Shown here one piece after another: positions 31,226 to 42,687 of a stretch of DNA of 64,000 nucleotides. Origin of the DNA: Amblyomma americanum (Eukaryota > Arthropoda > Arachnida > Ixodida > Ixodidae). The position numbers and the translations under genes were made by a program. The stretch lies in the NCBI RefSeq assembly GCF_052857255.1, contig NC_135504.1, forward strand, positions 136,016,929 through 136,080,928, given 5' to 3'. Under the pieces are notes generated by a model. That model was not told where the DNA came from. It saw nothing but the letters and a program-made list of their open reading frames with translations, and made no database searches. Within the stretch, counting starts at the first letter, position 1. Each line of letters opens with the position of its first letter.

Positions 31226-32808
31226 TGGGTCGGACAGTGCCCTCCGTGAGACCGAATGCTGACGACGCCCCTGCGGAGAAATTGCCGGTAAGGTGGGCGC
31301 ATTCTCAAGTGAGAAAACCCAAGCGGAACCCTCAGGGGCAAGCTAGGTTTAGCTCGGCGCTGCCGAGCGAGGCCGCGCTACGCGTCTGCATGGATTCTGC
31401 GTTGTCGACGAAAGCTACGCGGATGCCCGCTGTGTTGCCACCTGACACAGCCTCCGCGTCCACGCAATCGTCAGCGCCTCCGGGCCTCCAGCCTGCGCCG
31501 TCTTCCGATGCGACGACTTTGGCCTGTGACATGGGCTGCTCCACCGCCTCCGTGCCCGTTGAACTCCCTCAAGACACTGTGCCCGTCGCGCCAGTTCAGT
31601 ATTCCCACAAAGGGCCGCCACCAGCGTCTGAGCCTCCTCCACAGATGCCTCCCGTGAGTCAAGGCTCTCTTCCGCCTACTGCGAACTCTTTCCGCGTTAC
31701 CATAAAGCCTACATTGTGCTTTGATATGACTGCCATCTCTGCCCGGAATGTTCAAGCCACAATTCACCACGCTCTTGGCTCTTCGAACTACTGCGGGTTT
31801 GTCGTCCATCGCCCATCGAACACCATCACGGTAAACTTGTCATCCTTGATGGAAGTCCAGAAACTTTGCGCAGTTACGCGGATCCCCCTGGATGACAGGA
31901 AGCATGTCCCGGTGCAAATAAATTTTGCATCTGGTCCTGACAAACTCCGCTGCATGGTTTATCATGTCGACAGCACGAGCCCTCCCAAGGAGGTGCGCGC
32001 AGATATTCGCTGCTCAACTCACGTTGTACTGCAAGCACGGCCTATGGGTCGCCGGGCCTCATACCTGCTCATCCTGCAAGGCCCGTTGACTCTCCCGAAG
32101 TACCTTACCTACTACGGTGCGATCGTCAAACCACAGCCCTTCCGACCTCGTCGTATTTTTTGTTATCACTGCCACAAAGAAGGACATATGCAAAATACCT
32201 GCCCTAATCCAGCAGCGGTGGCTGACATGAATGGACCAACTGTTCTTTGTGCCCTGTGCAAATCGCCGGACCATGACATTCGCTCTCCCGCTTGTCCAAA
32301 GAAGAAGCAAGCGAAGAAGTTTCACAGGTCGCCTCCAAAAATGGATGTTCCTACAAGTAATCGCTTTGCAGCTCTCGCATGTGACTACAACAATTTCCCT
32401 GAACTTCCTTTATCTGAGCCCGCTGCTCACCATACGTCTCCTCACCAGTGTACATATGCACAAGCGGCTCACCTTCCCTGATCAAATGGTACGCCAAAAC
32501 GTCCAGTGCATCCATCACATGTGGATACCACAGATGAAGACACAGCTTTAGACAATGCAATCGCGGAGGCTCGCCGCCGAGTAGAAGAACTCACCCACCG
32601 CCGGGAACAGCGTCGTTCTCAATCCTCTCGAAGAATTCTGATAACTCGGGAGCAATCATCACAGGAATCACCTAGGGTAAGCACTGGCCCACAATCAGGT
32701 GCCGACCACCTGTTAGCCGTGACTACCCCGACAGTGGATAAGATATTAGCGCTGATGAAGCAGGTGACATCCCTCATCGTGGAAGCTCTTCGGCCTCGTC
32801 ATGGATAG
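31226..32808 (+). pseudogene. LINE-C ORF1, gag-like with zinc knuckles
   Basis: A Pro/Ser/Ala-rich N-terminal half precedes an RRM-like region and two knuckles: CYHCHKEGHMQNTC (a CCHC), then CALCKSPDHDIRSPAC. The start at 31226 (MGRTVPSV) is the first Met inside the element. The frame is broken once, by TGA at 32479. The same frame continues beyond it with a charged coiled-coil-like segment (EARRRVEELTHRREQRR) to TAG at 32806. Such proteins bind element RNA and form the ribonucleoprotein particle. Apart from that stop the frame is open, so decay is limited. Confidence 0.8.
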
Positions 32809-35800
32809 CGCATCATCATCGGTGGTGGTGCAGTGGAACTGTCGAGGATTCGCTAATAAGGCCTCTGAAGTGAACATCCGCCTTCGCGACGGAAAGCTGA
32901 GGGCATGGGCGCTCCTACTGCAAGAGCATAATGCACTCCTACGCCTTTCAGGTTTCTGCTGCGCATACCATTCACCCTCTATCCCTGATCGCCGTTGCAC
33001 CGCCTCCTCTCTCAGCCCAGGTAAATCTGCAATTTATATTCACAGTTCAGTTCCGCACTTACCGCTCGACCTTTCACGGTGGTTCAACACACGTCAAGAC
33101 GTTGTCGCCCTTCTCGTAAAACCTGCACGCACACCCCTTGTCCTAGTTTCTTTTTATAGTCGTCCTGGCTCGGCATCTCCCAATCTGGGATGGGTTCGAT
33201 TTCTACGTTCTGCCAACTCGGGTATCCCTATTCTAGTTGGTGGTGACTTCAACGGCGCACACAATGCGTGGGGTTACCCTTCGGATTCCTCAAGGGGTGC
33301 ACACATCCAAGGGAGCTTTTCGGATCACAAGTTCCTTTCAACTTTTAAACCACCCGAATACTTCTACCCGCCCACGAGGTGGCCCATATTCACCTGATTT
33401 GACTTGGTGGTTAGGCCCGGTAACCCTCGTTGGGTTGTTGATTCTGATACTTGGGGTAGCGCTCACAGCCCTATTTTTGTATCCCTCACGCCTGCGCGTC
33501 TACGGAAAATACGCCGCACTGTACGCATAACGTCATGGGACTCTGTACGCGAAGACAATCACTTATCTACATTCAACCCCTCTTCAGCATTGTCTACTCT
33601 CTCTGCTGTTCTCGCTACTCACACTCTTACGACAACTGTAAATGAAGACGACCCAAACCCGGACATACATCTCTTGAATCTGTGGGCTCTTCTTCGTCGC
33701 CAGGCGGATCTTTACGCTACTCGTCACCCCGATGACCCATCGGCTCTTCCTACTCTTCACCGCGCTACCGCACGGGCGCGGCGCTATGCAAAGCGGCTAG
33801 GCAGGCAACGCTGGGCTGCATGGTGTGCCCGCCTGTCCTCCACGCAGGGCAATCGACATCTTTGGAGAGTGTTTCACGCCATGGAGCGCCCTTCTCAGGT
33901 TGAAGATTACACAGAGAGCATTCGCCTCGCGCTAAATGTGGATGAGGACACATTTGCACAACAAGCGGCCCGTAAATTTTTTCCAAACCATGACTGTATC
34001 GCTACGTCTCCACCGGACTTATCGGTTACAGAGCTCTCCGATGGGATTACTTCTGACCTCACCATGGCAGAGCTGCTGGCCTCCATTGAACGTTTAAAAA
34101 CTACTACTACTCCCGGGCATGACGGCATACCTAACGCCTTATTCCGTAACTGGGAAGGGAGGACTTTTCAAACCCTACTTGATACTTTTAACGAAGTGTG
34201 GCATTTTGGTGTTATGCCGGGAGACTGGAAGCATTCTATTGTGATTACAATACCCAAGTCAGGTCAGCCTTCAGTATCTCTATCGGCCCTTCGTCCAATT
34301 TCCCTTATGCCTACCATCTGCAAGCTTTATGAAAACATTCTAGCCGCACGCTTGTCGTGGTGGCTGGAATCCCATGATTGTTACCCAGATTCCCAAATTG
34401 GTTTCCGCCCACAAATTGGAACGGAGGATGGCCTTGCTACTTTGGCTGCTGACGTGCTTGACCACTCTCCGCAGAGTCACCTTGTACGAACCGTAATCGC
34501 TACAGACATAACAAAGGCATACGATAACATCCTTCACTTTGCCATTCTTTCCTCCCTTCAAACTCTCGGACTCCCTCACCGGTTCCTCCTCTCTATTCAC
34601 GCCTTTTTGAAAATCGAACCTTCAGCGTGCGTGTGCACGGAAAGACCTTTGGTAACTTCACTTCCAATAGAGGAGTGCCGCAGGGCTCCGTTCTCGCCCC
34701 CACATTATTTAATGTGGCTTTAATTCCTCTTGTTCGAGCCCTAGAGTCCATTCCTTCTTTCCGCGTGCTTGCATATGCTGATGATATAACCTTGTGGTGC
34801 TGTCATCCAGATGCGTCTATCCATCAGTCGATCCTTCAGCACGCGCTGGATGTATTGACATCTCGCCTCCCACCTCTGGGTCTAACACTCTCTCCTACTA
34901 AATCATGTTTCATTCAAATAGGAAATGAAGCCAGCTTACGGAAAGCTCCCCCTTTAAATTTTACGGTACATAATTCTCTGATTCCTCAGGTAGAAACTGT
35001 TCGTATTCTTGGTCTTCTCCTCCATACATCTGGGACTGGCACCCCTTGGCTGGCAGCCACCCGTAAATCGGCTCACGCTACTCTCGGTCTGATTCGTCGC
35101 ATAGCTATGCGCTCTGGTGGCGCACGTGCTCATACGGCCCGCCAGCTTGTGCGCTCTTTCCTTCAGCCACGGTTAGTATATCAGGCACAATTTCAACGTC
35201 TTACCCGCAGACAGTGGGACTCCCTTGAAGCTATCAATCGTGAGGCTATGCGCGTCATAACATATCTGCCTCGTTTAACACCCATACCTGTGCTACAGGA
35301 GTTCGCACAACTTAATACACTCAGTGAAATCATCGACCAACGGGTGGCAAATAGAGCTTGAAAACAGTCTCTCAAACTTCATTGTTTAAAGACACTTCCA
35401 CCGTGGTCCTATTGCCAGCTTACTGACAATCGCCCCACTGTTTCCCCGTCGGTATTAGCAGCGTATCTGCCTGAAGGGTGCATATTATACACGGATGCAT
35501 CACATTCTGCAGAGAGGGGAGTTACTGCTGTGTATAGTCCATCTCATCCGCATCTCAACTTTCGCGCGATGTATACTGCGGATACGTGCACTCCCCTGGC
35601 ATTGGAACTTCAAGCCATTTATAATGCCATTGCTTCCCTTCCTCTCGTTCCAACATTCAATACAGTTCATATTTACACCGACTCCCGCGCCGCCCTTTAA
35701 AACCTTAAGGCTGTTCGACGAACGTTCCAGATTTCACAATCAATTCATGTGCTCTGCGCAAAGTATCCATGTCCTGTGCGCATACACTGGATTCGCGGCC

Positions 35801-36345
35801 ATGCCCAGGATCCACATAACATTCAAGCGGATGCTATGACTCATCTTCATACATTAGACGATCCGCCACCTTCCCCTCTTCCCCCAGATCCGTTCCTGTC
35901 CCATGTTTCCGATTCCGAATTTCTGCGCCAGCGAACACGCGCTCTAATTCCTCCGTGTTCGCACCTTCTCCCCCGTAGTCTTACTCGGCAGGAGGAGGTA
36001 TCCGTGCGCCGGATTCGGGCAGTGGCAGCTCTGACACCATCTGTCCGTCATCGGTGGCATGCCAAAGATCTGCCAGCAACTGACAGGTGCCCTCACTGTA
36101 GCGCTGCACCGGACATTTGTAATGTGCGGCACTTGTTATGGACGTGCCCAGCGACGGCTGCTATCAGAAAACGGCTCCTCAGGGAGGTGGGCCTGCGGTG
36201 GAACCACGAAAGTGACTACGTGAAGTGGACTATGGACAACCGTTTCATTAGCAACCTGTGCGACTACCTCAGCGCAACGGTTCTTCACTCCTGCTTTCAA
36301 CTTACAATCCCGTGCATTCATTCCCCCCTTCCTTTTTCAGCTTAA
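32801..36345 (+). pseudogene. LINE-C ORF2: endonuclease, reverse transcriptase, RNase H
   Basis: It starts MDSASSSVVVQWNCRGF, the usual endonuclease opening. The endonuclease (to ~33480) has GGDFNGAHNAWG, but its final motif reads GSAHSPIF where GSDHSPI is expected, so the catalytic Asp is lost. Paired frame changes lie near 33370-33405. The reverse transcriptase shows RPISLMPTICKL, GFRPQIGTEDG, then after a frameshift near 34615 GVPQGSVLAPTLFN and AYADDITLW (34776-34800). TGA at 35359 and TAA at 35698 interrupt the same frame. RNase H is present between them (YTDASHSAERG, ALELQAIYNA, IYTDSRAAL). A Cys/His cluster (CPHCSAAPDICNVRHLLWTC) lies near the end. Confidence 0.82.
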
Positions 36346-36376
36346 TCCTGATGGCACACTTCCCGAATAAAAGAAA

Positions 36377-36385
36377 AAGTGGAAG
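36377..36385. repeat. Target-site duplication, right copy
   Basis: aagtggaag matches 31137-31145. Joining the flanks at one copy keeps the host frame (LLFKWK followed by EGGRLPE). Confidence 0.75.
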
Positions 36386-38376
36386 GAAGGAGGGCGGCTA
36401 CCTGAATCCACTGTGCATGAGTTAGCCAATGATATTATTGATTTCGTGGAAACCATTGCAGACCACCAGCAGACAGAACCTCTAGACGGCCCAGCCATCA
36501 GCGTAAAATAAATTTGCAAGCTTCAACATGACCAGCTGCGGACAAGATCAGGCCGAACAACCTATTGGAAGGCGCATTTCCCATTTGTTGAATCCCGTAC
36601 GGTAGTGTTGTGTGGAAATGACACCATAGAATACGTTCCCCTCTGTGAAGTGCTCAAGTGCATTCTTGAACGTTCCGAACTTTCAAATGAGTTCAGCAAT
36701 GACTCCCGTACTGATGGTTACATGCGTTCAGTATTTGATGGAAGTGCTTTTCAAAACCATGAGTATTTTGCAGGCAATAAAGTAAACTTTGCTTGCAATT
36801 GTACAGTGATGAGTTCGAAGTCTGCAACCCACTGGGCAGCAAGAGGGGAAAGCATAAAATGACAGCTCTCTACTCATCAGTGCTAAATTTTGATGCAAAG
36901 TTGCGGTCAGCATTGTCAGGTATTCATCTCGTACTACTTGTCAAAGATAAACATGTAGCCACTTACGGATTTTTTAAGATTCTTGAGCCATTCATCACAG
37001 ATGTCAAGATACTAGCAAATCATGGCATAACTGTGAATAGAAACCCTGTAAAGAGATCTGTCTTCATTTTCACTGGTGACAATTTATCTAGCCGCAGAAT
37101 TGGAGGCTTCAAATGCACATTCAGCCAAGGAAGAATTTGTAGGTACTGCATGGCTCTGCGGACCGAAACTGACTACAAACACTTGGAAGGTGATTTTGTG
37201 CTTCGCTCACCTCAAGGGCACAAGCACCACTTGAGTATGCTGAGAGCAGGGCTGCCAACGCTGTCATTGTATGGGGTCAAGGAGCCAAGTGCTCTTTTGT
37301 GCCCTGGCCTTGATCCGACACAACACCTCCCACCAGATATAATGCATGACCTGCACGAAGGAGTCCTACGATTTGCCCTGCGGCATATATTATCTGCATT
37401 AATTGAAGAACGCTCCTTTTCACTCAGTGATTTGAACAAAAGTATTTCATAATGGCTTAATGATCCACATGACATCTGCACTAAACCAGAGGCCATTGCT
37501 AAGCCATATCTTCAAGGAAAAGCAGTTTTGAAGGCGTCGGCAACACAAGTATTTTGCCTATTTCGCTACCTAACCTTTTTTGTTGGGGACAACGTTCCTT
37601 CAGAGAATGCAGTTTGGCATCTTTACCTACTTCTCCGAGAAATTGTTGACATTATCATGAGCCATAAAATTCCAGTTTCACATATTGCCTACTTGCAAAG
37701 AAAGATTCATTTCTTTTGTTGTGACTTCAAGGCACTCTTTCCATCCGCATCACTTCCATGTAAAGTGCACTACCTCATACATTACCCTTCATATATACAG
37801 ACATTTGGACCATTAAGCCTGCTATGTGCTATGCGGTTTGAGGCCAAGCACCTGTATTTTAAAGATATTGCTCGAAAAATACGGAACTGCAAGAATCTTT
37901 CTCATAGTCTCGCAGTGAGGCATCAGTTCTTGCAGAGTTTTTTATTCGCTGCAGGTGATGACATTATTTCCCGTAATATAGCCGTGAAGAGTGTACTGTA
38001 CGAGCACATTCCTGGCTGTGTTAAAGAGTTCATAACTGAGAATAACCTTGAATCCACGAACACATTGGTTGTCAAATCTGTGATTGTTGATGGCAGGACA
38101 TACAGTGCAGGATGCTGCCTTGTCAGAAGTGTTCCAGAAGATAGTCTGCCAGAATTTTTACTTGTGTGTCAACTATTTTATGTGAACAAGGTGTTAATGG
38201 TCATGGCTAAACTGCTTGAGACTGTCTGTTTTGATGAGCACTTCCATGTGTATGTTGTCAGTGCCGTAGAAGAGTACAGTGTTCTGACTTCATTTTCCGA
38301 GTTTGACATAGAGCCGTTGTACATGCGGGAACACAAGGGCCGGAGTGTCGTAAGCACTCGCCATTCATTGTTCTGA
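36377..38376 (+). pseudogene. C2H2/transposase-like gene, 3' part (broken)
   Basis: It continues the frame of 30775-31145. Successive pieces: 36377-36508 ending at an in-frame TAA (36509); the same frame resumes and gives FPFVESRTVVLCGNDTIEYV (36580-36640); a one-base frame change near 36790; then SDEFEVCNPLGSKRGKHKMT and the main body to an in-frame TAA at 37450; then the last frame to the stop at about 38376. Motifs FTGDN (37074), PPDIMHDLHEG (37333) and MRFEAKH (37832) recall a DDE/RNase-H-fold transposase. I suspect a CACTA-related or similar superfamily, but cannot prove it. Three lesions plus the LINE insertion make it non-functional. Confidence 0.68.
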
Positions 38377-38389
38377 AACTTAATGAAAT

Positions 38390-38865
38390 AGCACTTGCTT
38401 GTGCAAAACTGGAACATTGCCACATTAAACTGCATTGTATAACTTCATTCGTTATGCACACTTTTTTAGTTGCCTGCATCCTACTACTTTCCAGGTGACA
38501 ACTCCTTTGCGACTCATTCACGAAACTTCACTAATCACATTACGTGCAGTAATCGCTGAGATGGCAGCTTTGTAGATTTTGCGAACCCATGAAATCTGTC
38601 TGGAAAGAGACGCTGTACCGTCCACTGTGCAAACATTTATTGCTTGTATTTGCTGCTGCTATAAATATGCATGAGTAATATGCACACATAATTGCATGCT
38701 TTTCAGACAAAAGGGAATGACAAAGCAAACTAATATTTTGCAAAGCGAATAAACGTCTATTTTGTGCAAAGGATATTAGCTGTAGTTGTCGCCGTGTTAT
38801 TGGTTTATATATTTGTTTATATCTTGGTTATATCTATCTGTACATTAATAAATATTTTTTTTTTC
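38390..38865. other. Spacer, nothing recognised
   Basis: The 3' flank of the broken transposase-like gene, ending in an AT-rich run (38845-38868) next to a truncated LINE. Confidence 0.4.
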
Positions 38866-38867
38866 TT

Positions 38868-39676
38868 AGGCGTGCATTGAGACTTTCCACACCCCGAGTT
38901 CGGCTTCTAGCGTATAAATCGATTGTCCTTCCAATATTAGATTACGCGGCAATAATTTGGGATCCATTCACCAAAACAAACGTAAATAAAACTGAAAAAA
39001 TACAAAATAAAGCAGTACGTTTTGTTTACAATAGCTATGGACGCACATCAGTAAGTGACCTCTTAAACAGGGCTGCTTTAATATCTATAACCGAAAGGAA
39101 TCGCGTTTCTCGACTAAAGTTCTTATACCAATTGGTCAAAGGTAATTTTAAAATTAACATTGATGGACTAATATCTTTCTCTTAAGGTTATTCTACAAGA
39201 CAACGTCACAATCTTACAATCACCCCTTTCACCCAGCGTAATAACTGCTTTAAATATTCTTTTTTTCCGCGAACAGTAACGGAGTGCAATCAACTTACTA
39301 ACGACGAAGTCTTACAGCTATCTGTAACATCATTCATCGGCAACCTCAGTGCACAATAATGTCCTCTGTCATGCATTCCCGGTTCCCATTTTTGAACTGA
39401 ATTTAATATTGTGATCGTTTTGGTGCTCTTTCTTCATTTAATTAATTCCCTGTTGACCACGTTCACTGATGACTTGATAGTAGTGTATTTATATGCCCCA
39501 AACCTTAGTGTACTTTTTTGTTGTGTTACGCCATTGAGCCTTTCATTTTTGCTGTTGTGTTTTGTTTGTGGCCTTTGTACTTTTTTTTTCTTAATATTTG
39601 TACTTACCTATTTTCTGTATGCTCACCCTGCGAAAATCCCTTCCTGGGATTGCAGTATTAATAAATAAATAAATAT
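38868..39676 (+). mobile_element. 5'-truncated CR1/L2/Jockey-like LINE
   Basis: The plus frame from about 38870 encodes the end of a LINE ORF2 past the reverse transcriptase: LLAYKSIVLPILDYAAIIWD, EKIQNKAVRFVYNSYGR, then a C-terminal segment after a stop at 39182. The element ends in (AATA)n at 39658-39676. The 5' side begins abruptly after a T-rich run. An aataaatatt word on both sides may be a target duplication, but it merges with the tail and is not decisive. Confidence 0.75.
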
Positions 39677-39683
39677 TCCCCTT

Positions 39684-39837
39684 TCCATGTACACCCTTGT
39701 GAGCAGTTCAGCACCCATTAGTTGTAGCACCCTTCTTGCTCTCTCCTTTACACCCTTCTGGTAAATGCACCCTGCTGGTAGGGTGCTGCGGCCCTATAGG
39801 GTGCTCACCCTTAAGGGTGAGAACTTGTTTAGTGTGT
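39684..39837 (-). repeat. AGGGTG-rich palindromic element, copy 2
   Basis: The reverse orientation of the 17800 element: it ends on the plus strand with cacccttaagggtgagaac and gtttagtgtgta. CACCC/AGGGTG words recur at 10-25 base spacing. A SINE-body-like segment follows directly (39840-39960). Confidence 0.72.
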
Positions 39838-39839
39838 AG

Positions 39840-39960
39840 GGGAAGGAATAAGGAAGAGAGGGAAAGAAGAAAGGCAGAAAGAGGTGCGGTATTGGTGGCC
39901 TCCAGAATAATTTCGACGACCAGTGGATCTTTAACGTAAAGAAGCGTAGTTTTTTGCAGC
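39840..39960 (-). mobile_element. SINE body fragment
   Basis: The minus strand shows ttaaagatccactggtcgtc, gaaattattctgg and taccgcacctctttc, matching the body of the SINE family. There is no head. It is fused to the AGGGTG element: the same pair, SINE-like sequence next to AGGGTG element, occurs at 17045-18030. Confidence 0.6.
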
Positions 39961-40038
39961 ACCACAGTTTTCTTTGTAAGAGGAAAAAAGCTTGCACAAG
40001 GTACCAGTGGTGCATATGAAAGACACTTCTGTGGGTGG

Positions 40039-40252
40039 CCGCCACGGTGGCTGAGTGGTTATGGCGCTCGGCTGCTGGCCCGAAACACGCGGCGGTCGAA
40101 TTTCGATGGAGGCGAAATTCTAGAGGCCCGTGTACTGTGCGATGTCAGAGCACGTTAAAGAACCCCAGGTGGTCCAAATTCGTGGAGCCCTTCACTACGG
40201 CGTCTGTCATAGCTGGAGTCGCTTTGGGATGTTAAAGCCCCATAAACCAAAC
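40039..40252 (+). mobile_element. tRNA-derived SINE, second subfamily, complete
   Basis: Head ccgccacggtggctgagtgg and ttatggcgctcgg (A box); the B box is partly decayed (gcggtcgaatt). Body aatttcgatggaggcgaaat, gatgtcagagcacgttaaag, ccccaggtggtccaaatt, gcccttcactacggcgtc; end ctttgggatgttaaagcccc. It is the reference copy for the relatives at 20600 and 28232. Confidence 0.82.
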
Positions 40253-40416
40253 CAAGCTTGTGTGGGTATTCTAAAGTGATACTGATAGTCTGCTCCTGCA
40301 AATGGTATTAATGTTAGGTAGCTTGAGAAATGGATAATGTGCAGCCTGATATTGGAACACCAACTCACAGGCTGTGTCACAAGGTGCGCCCTCCTCCTCC
40401 AGCTCCTCTTCTTCCA

Positions 40417-40435
40417 GGGGGGGGGGGGGGGGGGG
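40417..40435. repeat. Run of 19 G
   Basis: An uninterrupted homopolymer, preceded by a CTCCTCCTCC-type pyrimidine tract. It could fold as a G-quadruplex, and its exact length is likely unreliable. Confidence 0.9.
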
Positions 40436-40732
40436 TGCCATCTATGTGAATTTATCCACAAAAATCACTGCTTAGTGGACAGTTTCAGCAGAGCCTGTAT
40501 TGGTGCAAAACACACGGTTACTAGTTACTGAGACACAAGAAGAAACATAGCAGTACCAAGAGGGCAAGATAGTACAAGGTACATAACTCGAGGTTGCATT
40601 TGATAGCTCAGCATGCGCATCCTTCCCTAACTAAAAGAAAAACCACAATGAGGTCAACAATGTGCACAAGTTGTTAGGTGTACATATCAAATGACTAAAA
40701 ATTCACTTACCAGATGGAGAGCGCGCCTCTGC

Positions 40733-41413
40733 CTACTGCAGGCCGCTCGTCCCTGGAATCTCCCCCACGGACACACGGGGCTGGTTCTGCAAGAGGCACA
40801 GCGCCCCACGTTCATGCACGAGTGTCTCGAAGTTCATTCTGTGTGTGCATTGCTCACAGTACATGGCCCCGAGGTTGACATTCATTATTCTTCATTAGCC
40901 TCCCCTATCATTCCCCCTTCATTATTAGTAACGTCACCGCGGCTTACCACACACCTGGCTGGACGAAGAATACATAGGAGCTGCGACGCCTTGCACGAGG
41001 CCCGGCGACCGCAGCTTACACACGCGGCCTGCCAGCCCCGGCAGCCTGCCGCCTCCAGTGCCCCTGCGACAGGATGCGGAGAGACATATTCAAGGGCCAT
41101 TCGACAGACCGTTGTTCACAAGCTCACCTTCCCGCTGCCAAAAACTGCGCCTCCTGCTTCTTGCAGCGGGTGCACCACACTTGCCAAGTGTGGCGCCAGC
41201 GGAGCACACTTTTGACAACGGGGCCCGCGGCATTCAGCAGGGCCGCAAGCTGCTGCCACAGCTCGCGCCTGCGTGCCGCCGTGTAGCCCCCAGAAAGGGG
41301 TGAGGCAGCGTGGGCGAGCGCCGGGTGCTGCTCCATAAACTCCACCATTATCAAGTATTGTTCTTTTGAAACACGTGTGCAGGTCTTCTCAGACGTGCTG
41401 GCCGTTTCAAATG
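40733..41413 (-). CDS. Zeste / Myb-SANT-like DNA-binding protein
   Basis: Three exons on the minus strand: about 41413-41128, 41063-40955 and 40786-40733, with a stop (CTG CAG TAG). Both introns are GT-AG and in phase: exon 1 ends ...AG, exon 2 opens G GGC ACT GGA (RGTGGG), exon 3 opens AAC CAG. Exon 1 carries a zeste-type Myb/SANT domain: VSKEQYLIMVEFMEQHPALA, then RRELWQQLAALLNAAGP, then VLRWRHTWQVWCTRCKK. The Gly-rich RGTGGG after the domain is common in tick members I recall. The frame is open upstream of the Met at 41348 (TASTSEKTCTRV), so the true start or an earlier exon lies near or beyond 41413. The protein is about 130-150 residues, short for the family. The predicted role is sequence-specific DNA binding in the nucleus. 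Confidence 0.72.
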
Positions 41414-41429
41414 ATAACGGTCTATAATG

Positions 41430-42660
41430 CCAATTCCGCCAGCGATTTCTTGGTATCGGTCAGGGAATGAAATAGGGAATAATGGGGAATGTACAGCTTG
41501 GCTTCACAAGGATGTGCGCTATATATAACTTGGGTTCACACAACAGAGCATAGACGTCCGCTCTACTGCAACAACTTACACAAGGTTACGAAGCAGCAAG
41601 GACGAGCAAGACGGTTGGTAGAGTGCGCCTAATCGTTTTTCTCGTCCTTGATCGTTCCTTACTTACACGCCTACACACAATGAACTGACGATCACGCAGC
41701 CATATGTCACACTTCCCCGTCGTCTTGCATTCAGCAAACAAAAAACGGAACTACACATCCCACACGTCAACCGAAGAGCATCTTTGGGCCATTGTTGTCA
41801 TCGATAATAAGCAAATGACTCGGTCTGTGCGCCCGGCGTCGTGATTTTTAACCGGAAAATGGTATGCGCACGAGCGGCGGTGGCGGCTGCACCAGCAGTT
41901 TGCCAGCTGTCGAGCCCCGCCGAAGTCTCCTTCTAAATATGGCTCACAGACAGTGGTTTTGTCGTATCCTCGCCCGCTTCCTTGTGCTAAGTTACCTTGT
42001 CCAAGTGTGCCTGCATACACCTGACCGTACCAAAGCAGCATCCGTACAGCACCAGATGGTTTCATACGTACGCGCGACGTTGCTTTGCTTGCTACATTTT
42101 TTCGCCCGCCATCCGCGATCGATTTGGATCAGAGATTTGCACCTCCCTGCTCTGTAAAAGCTAGATGTCACTTCAAATTCAGTGCAAAATTCCACGCGTA
42201 CGGCGACGTTCATGGTTATCTATCTCTATGGCTATCTGCAGTACATCTACCAGTCACCCAATTTTCCTTTGCAAACATATCCGGCCGCAGTAGCAGCGGA
42301 CCTACGAAAGCCGGATGCATGCAAATTGAGTTTTGGCCCACCGTGCACGGTAGTTTTGGTTATGACTTATTATGCCACACACTGCACTTTTGCTTAATGG
42401 AAAGAAATAATTATTATTGTTCCGTCTGATAAATTGCCGGAAATTTGTAGTTCTATTTACCACTGTTTCCTCGCATGCCTGGCTATGCTTTTTCATTCTG
42501 AACTACTAGAACTTAATGTGACTGTCTTTAAAACATAAAGTTGCACTGCACACGGCTCTACGATTCCAGGTAGGCAGCCACTTCGCTGAACAGAGAATGT
42601 AGCATTGCTAGAAAAGCAGTTATAAGCTGCTCAGTGTTAACTCGGAAAGCAGGAATGAAA
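41430..42660. other. Region between the zeste-like and PHD genes
   Basis: No gene recognised. It should hold the 5' end or promoter of the zeste-like gene. Confidence 0.4.
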
Positions 42661-42671
42661 TGATTAAGCAT

Positions 42672-42677
42672 TTTATT
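42672..42677 (-). terminator. Poly(A) signal of the PHD gene
   Basis: AATAAA on the minus strand about 11 bases after the stop codon, which would give a very short 3' UTR. Confidence 0.5.
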
Positions 42678-42687
42678 GGCACAACAT

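Larger units (their letters stand above)
31146..36376 (+). mobile_element. I-like non-LTR retrotransposon (LINE-C), full-length but dead
   Basis: About 5.2 kb bounded by a 9-base duplication. It encodes ORF1 with CCHC knuckles, then ORF2 with endonuclease, reverse transcriptase, RNase H and a terminal Cys/His motif. The short 3' UTR ends in aataaaagaaaa just before the right duplication. ORF1 stop and ORF2 ATG overlap (32801-32808), the same arrangement as in LINE-B. Several stops and frameshifts make it inactive. Confidence 0.85.

Noticed and set aside
40691..41215. 174-codon plus-strand frame
   Set aside because: It is antisense to the zeste-like gene, whose minus-strand exons have a domain and in-phase splice sites. 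The plus frame has neither.
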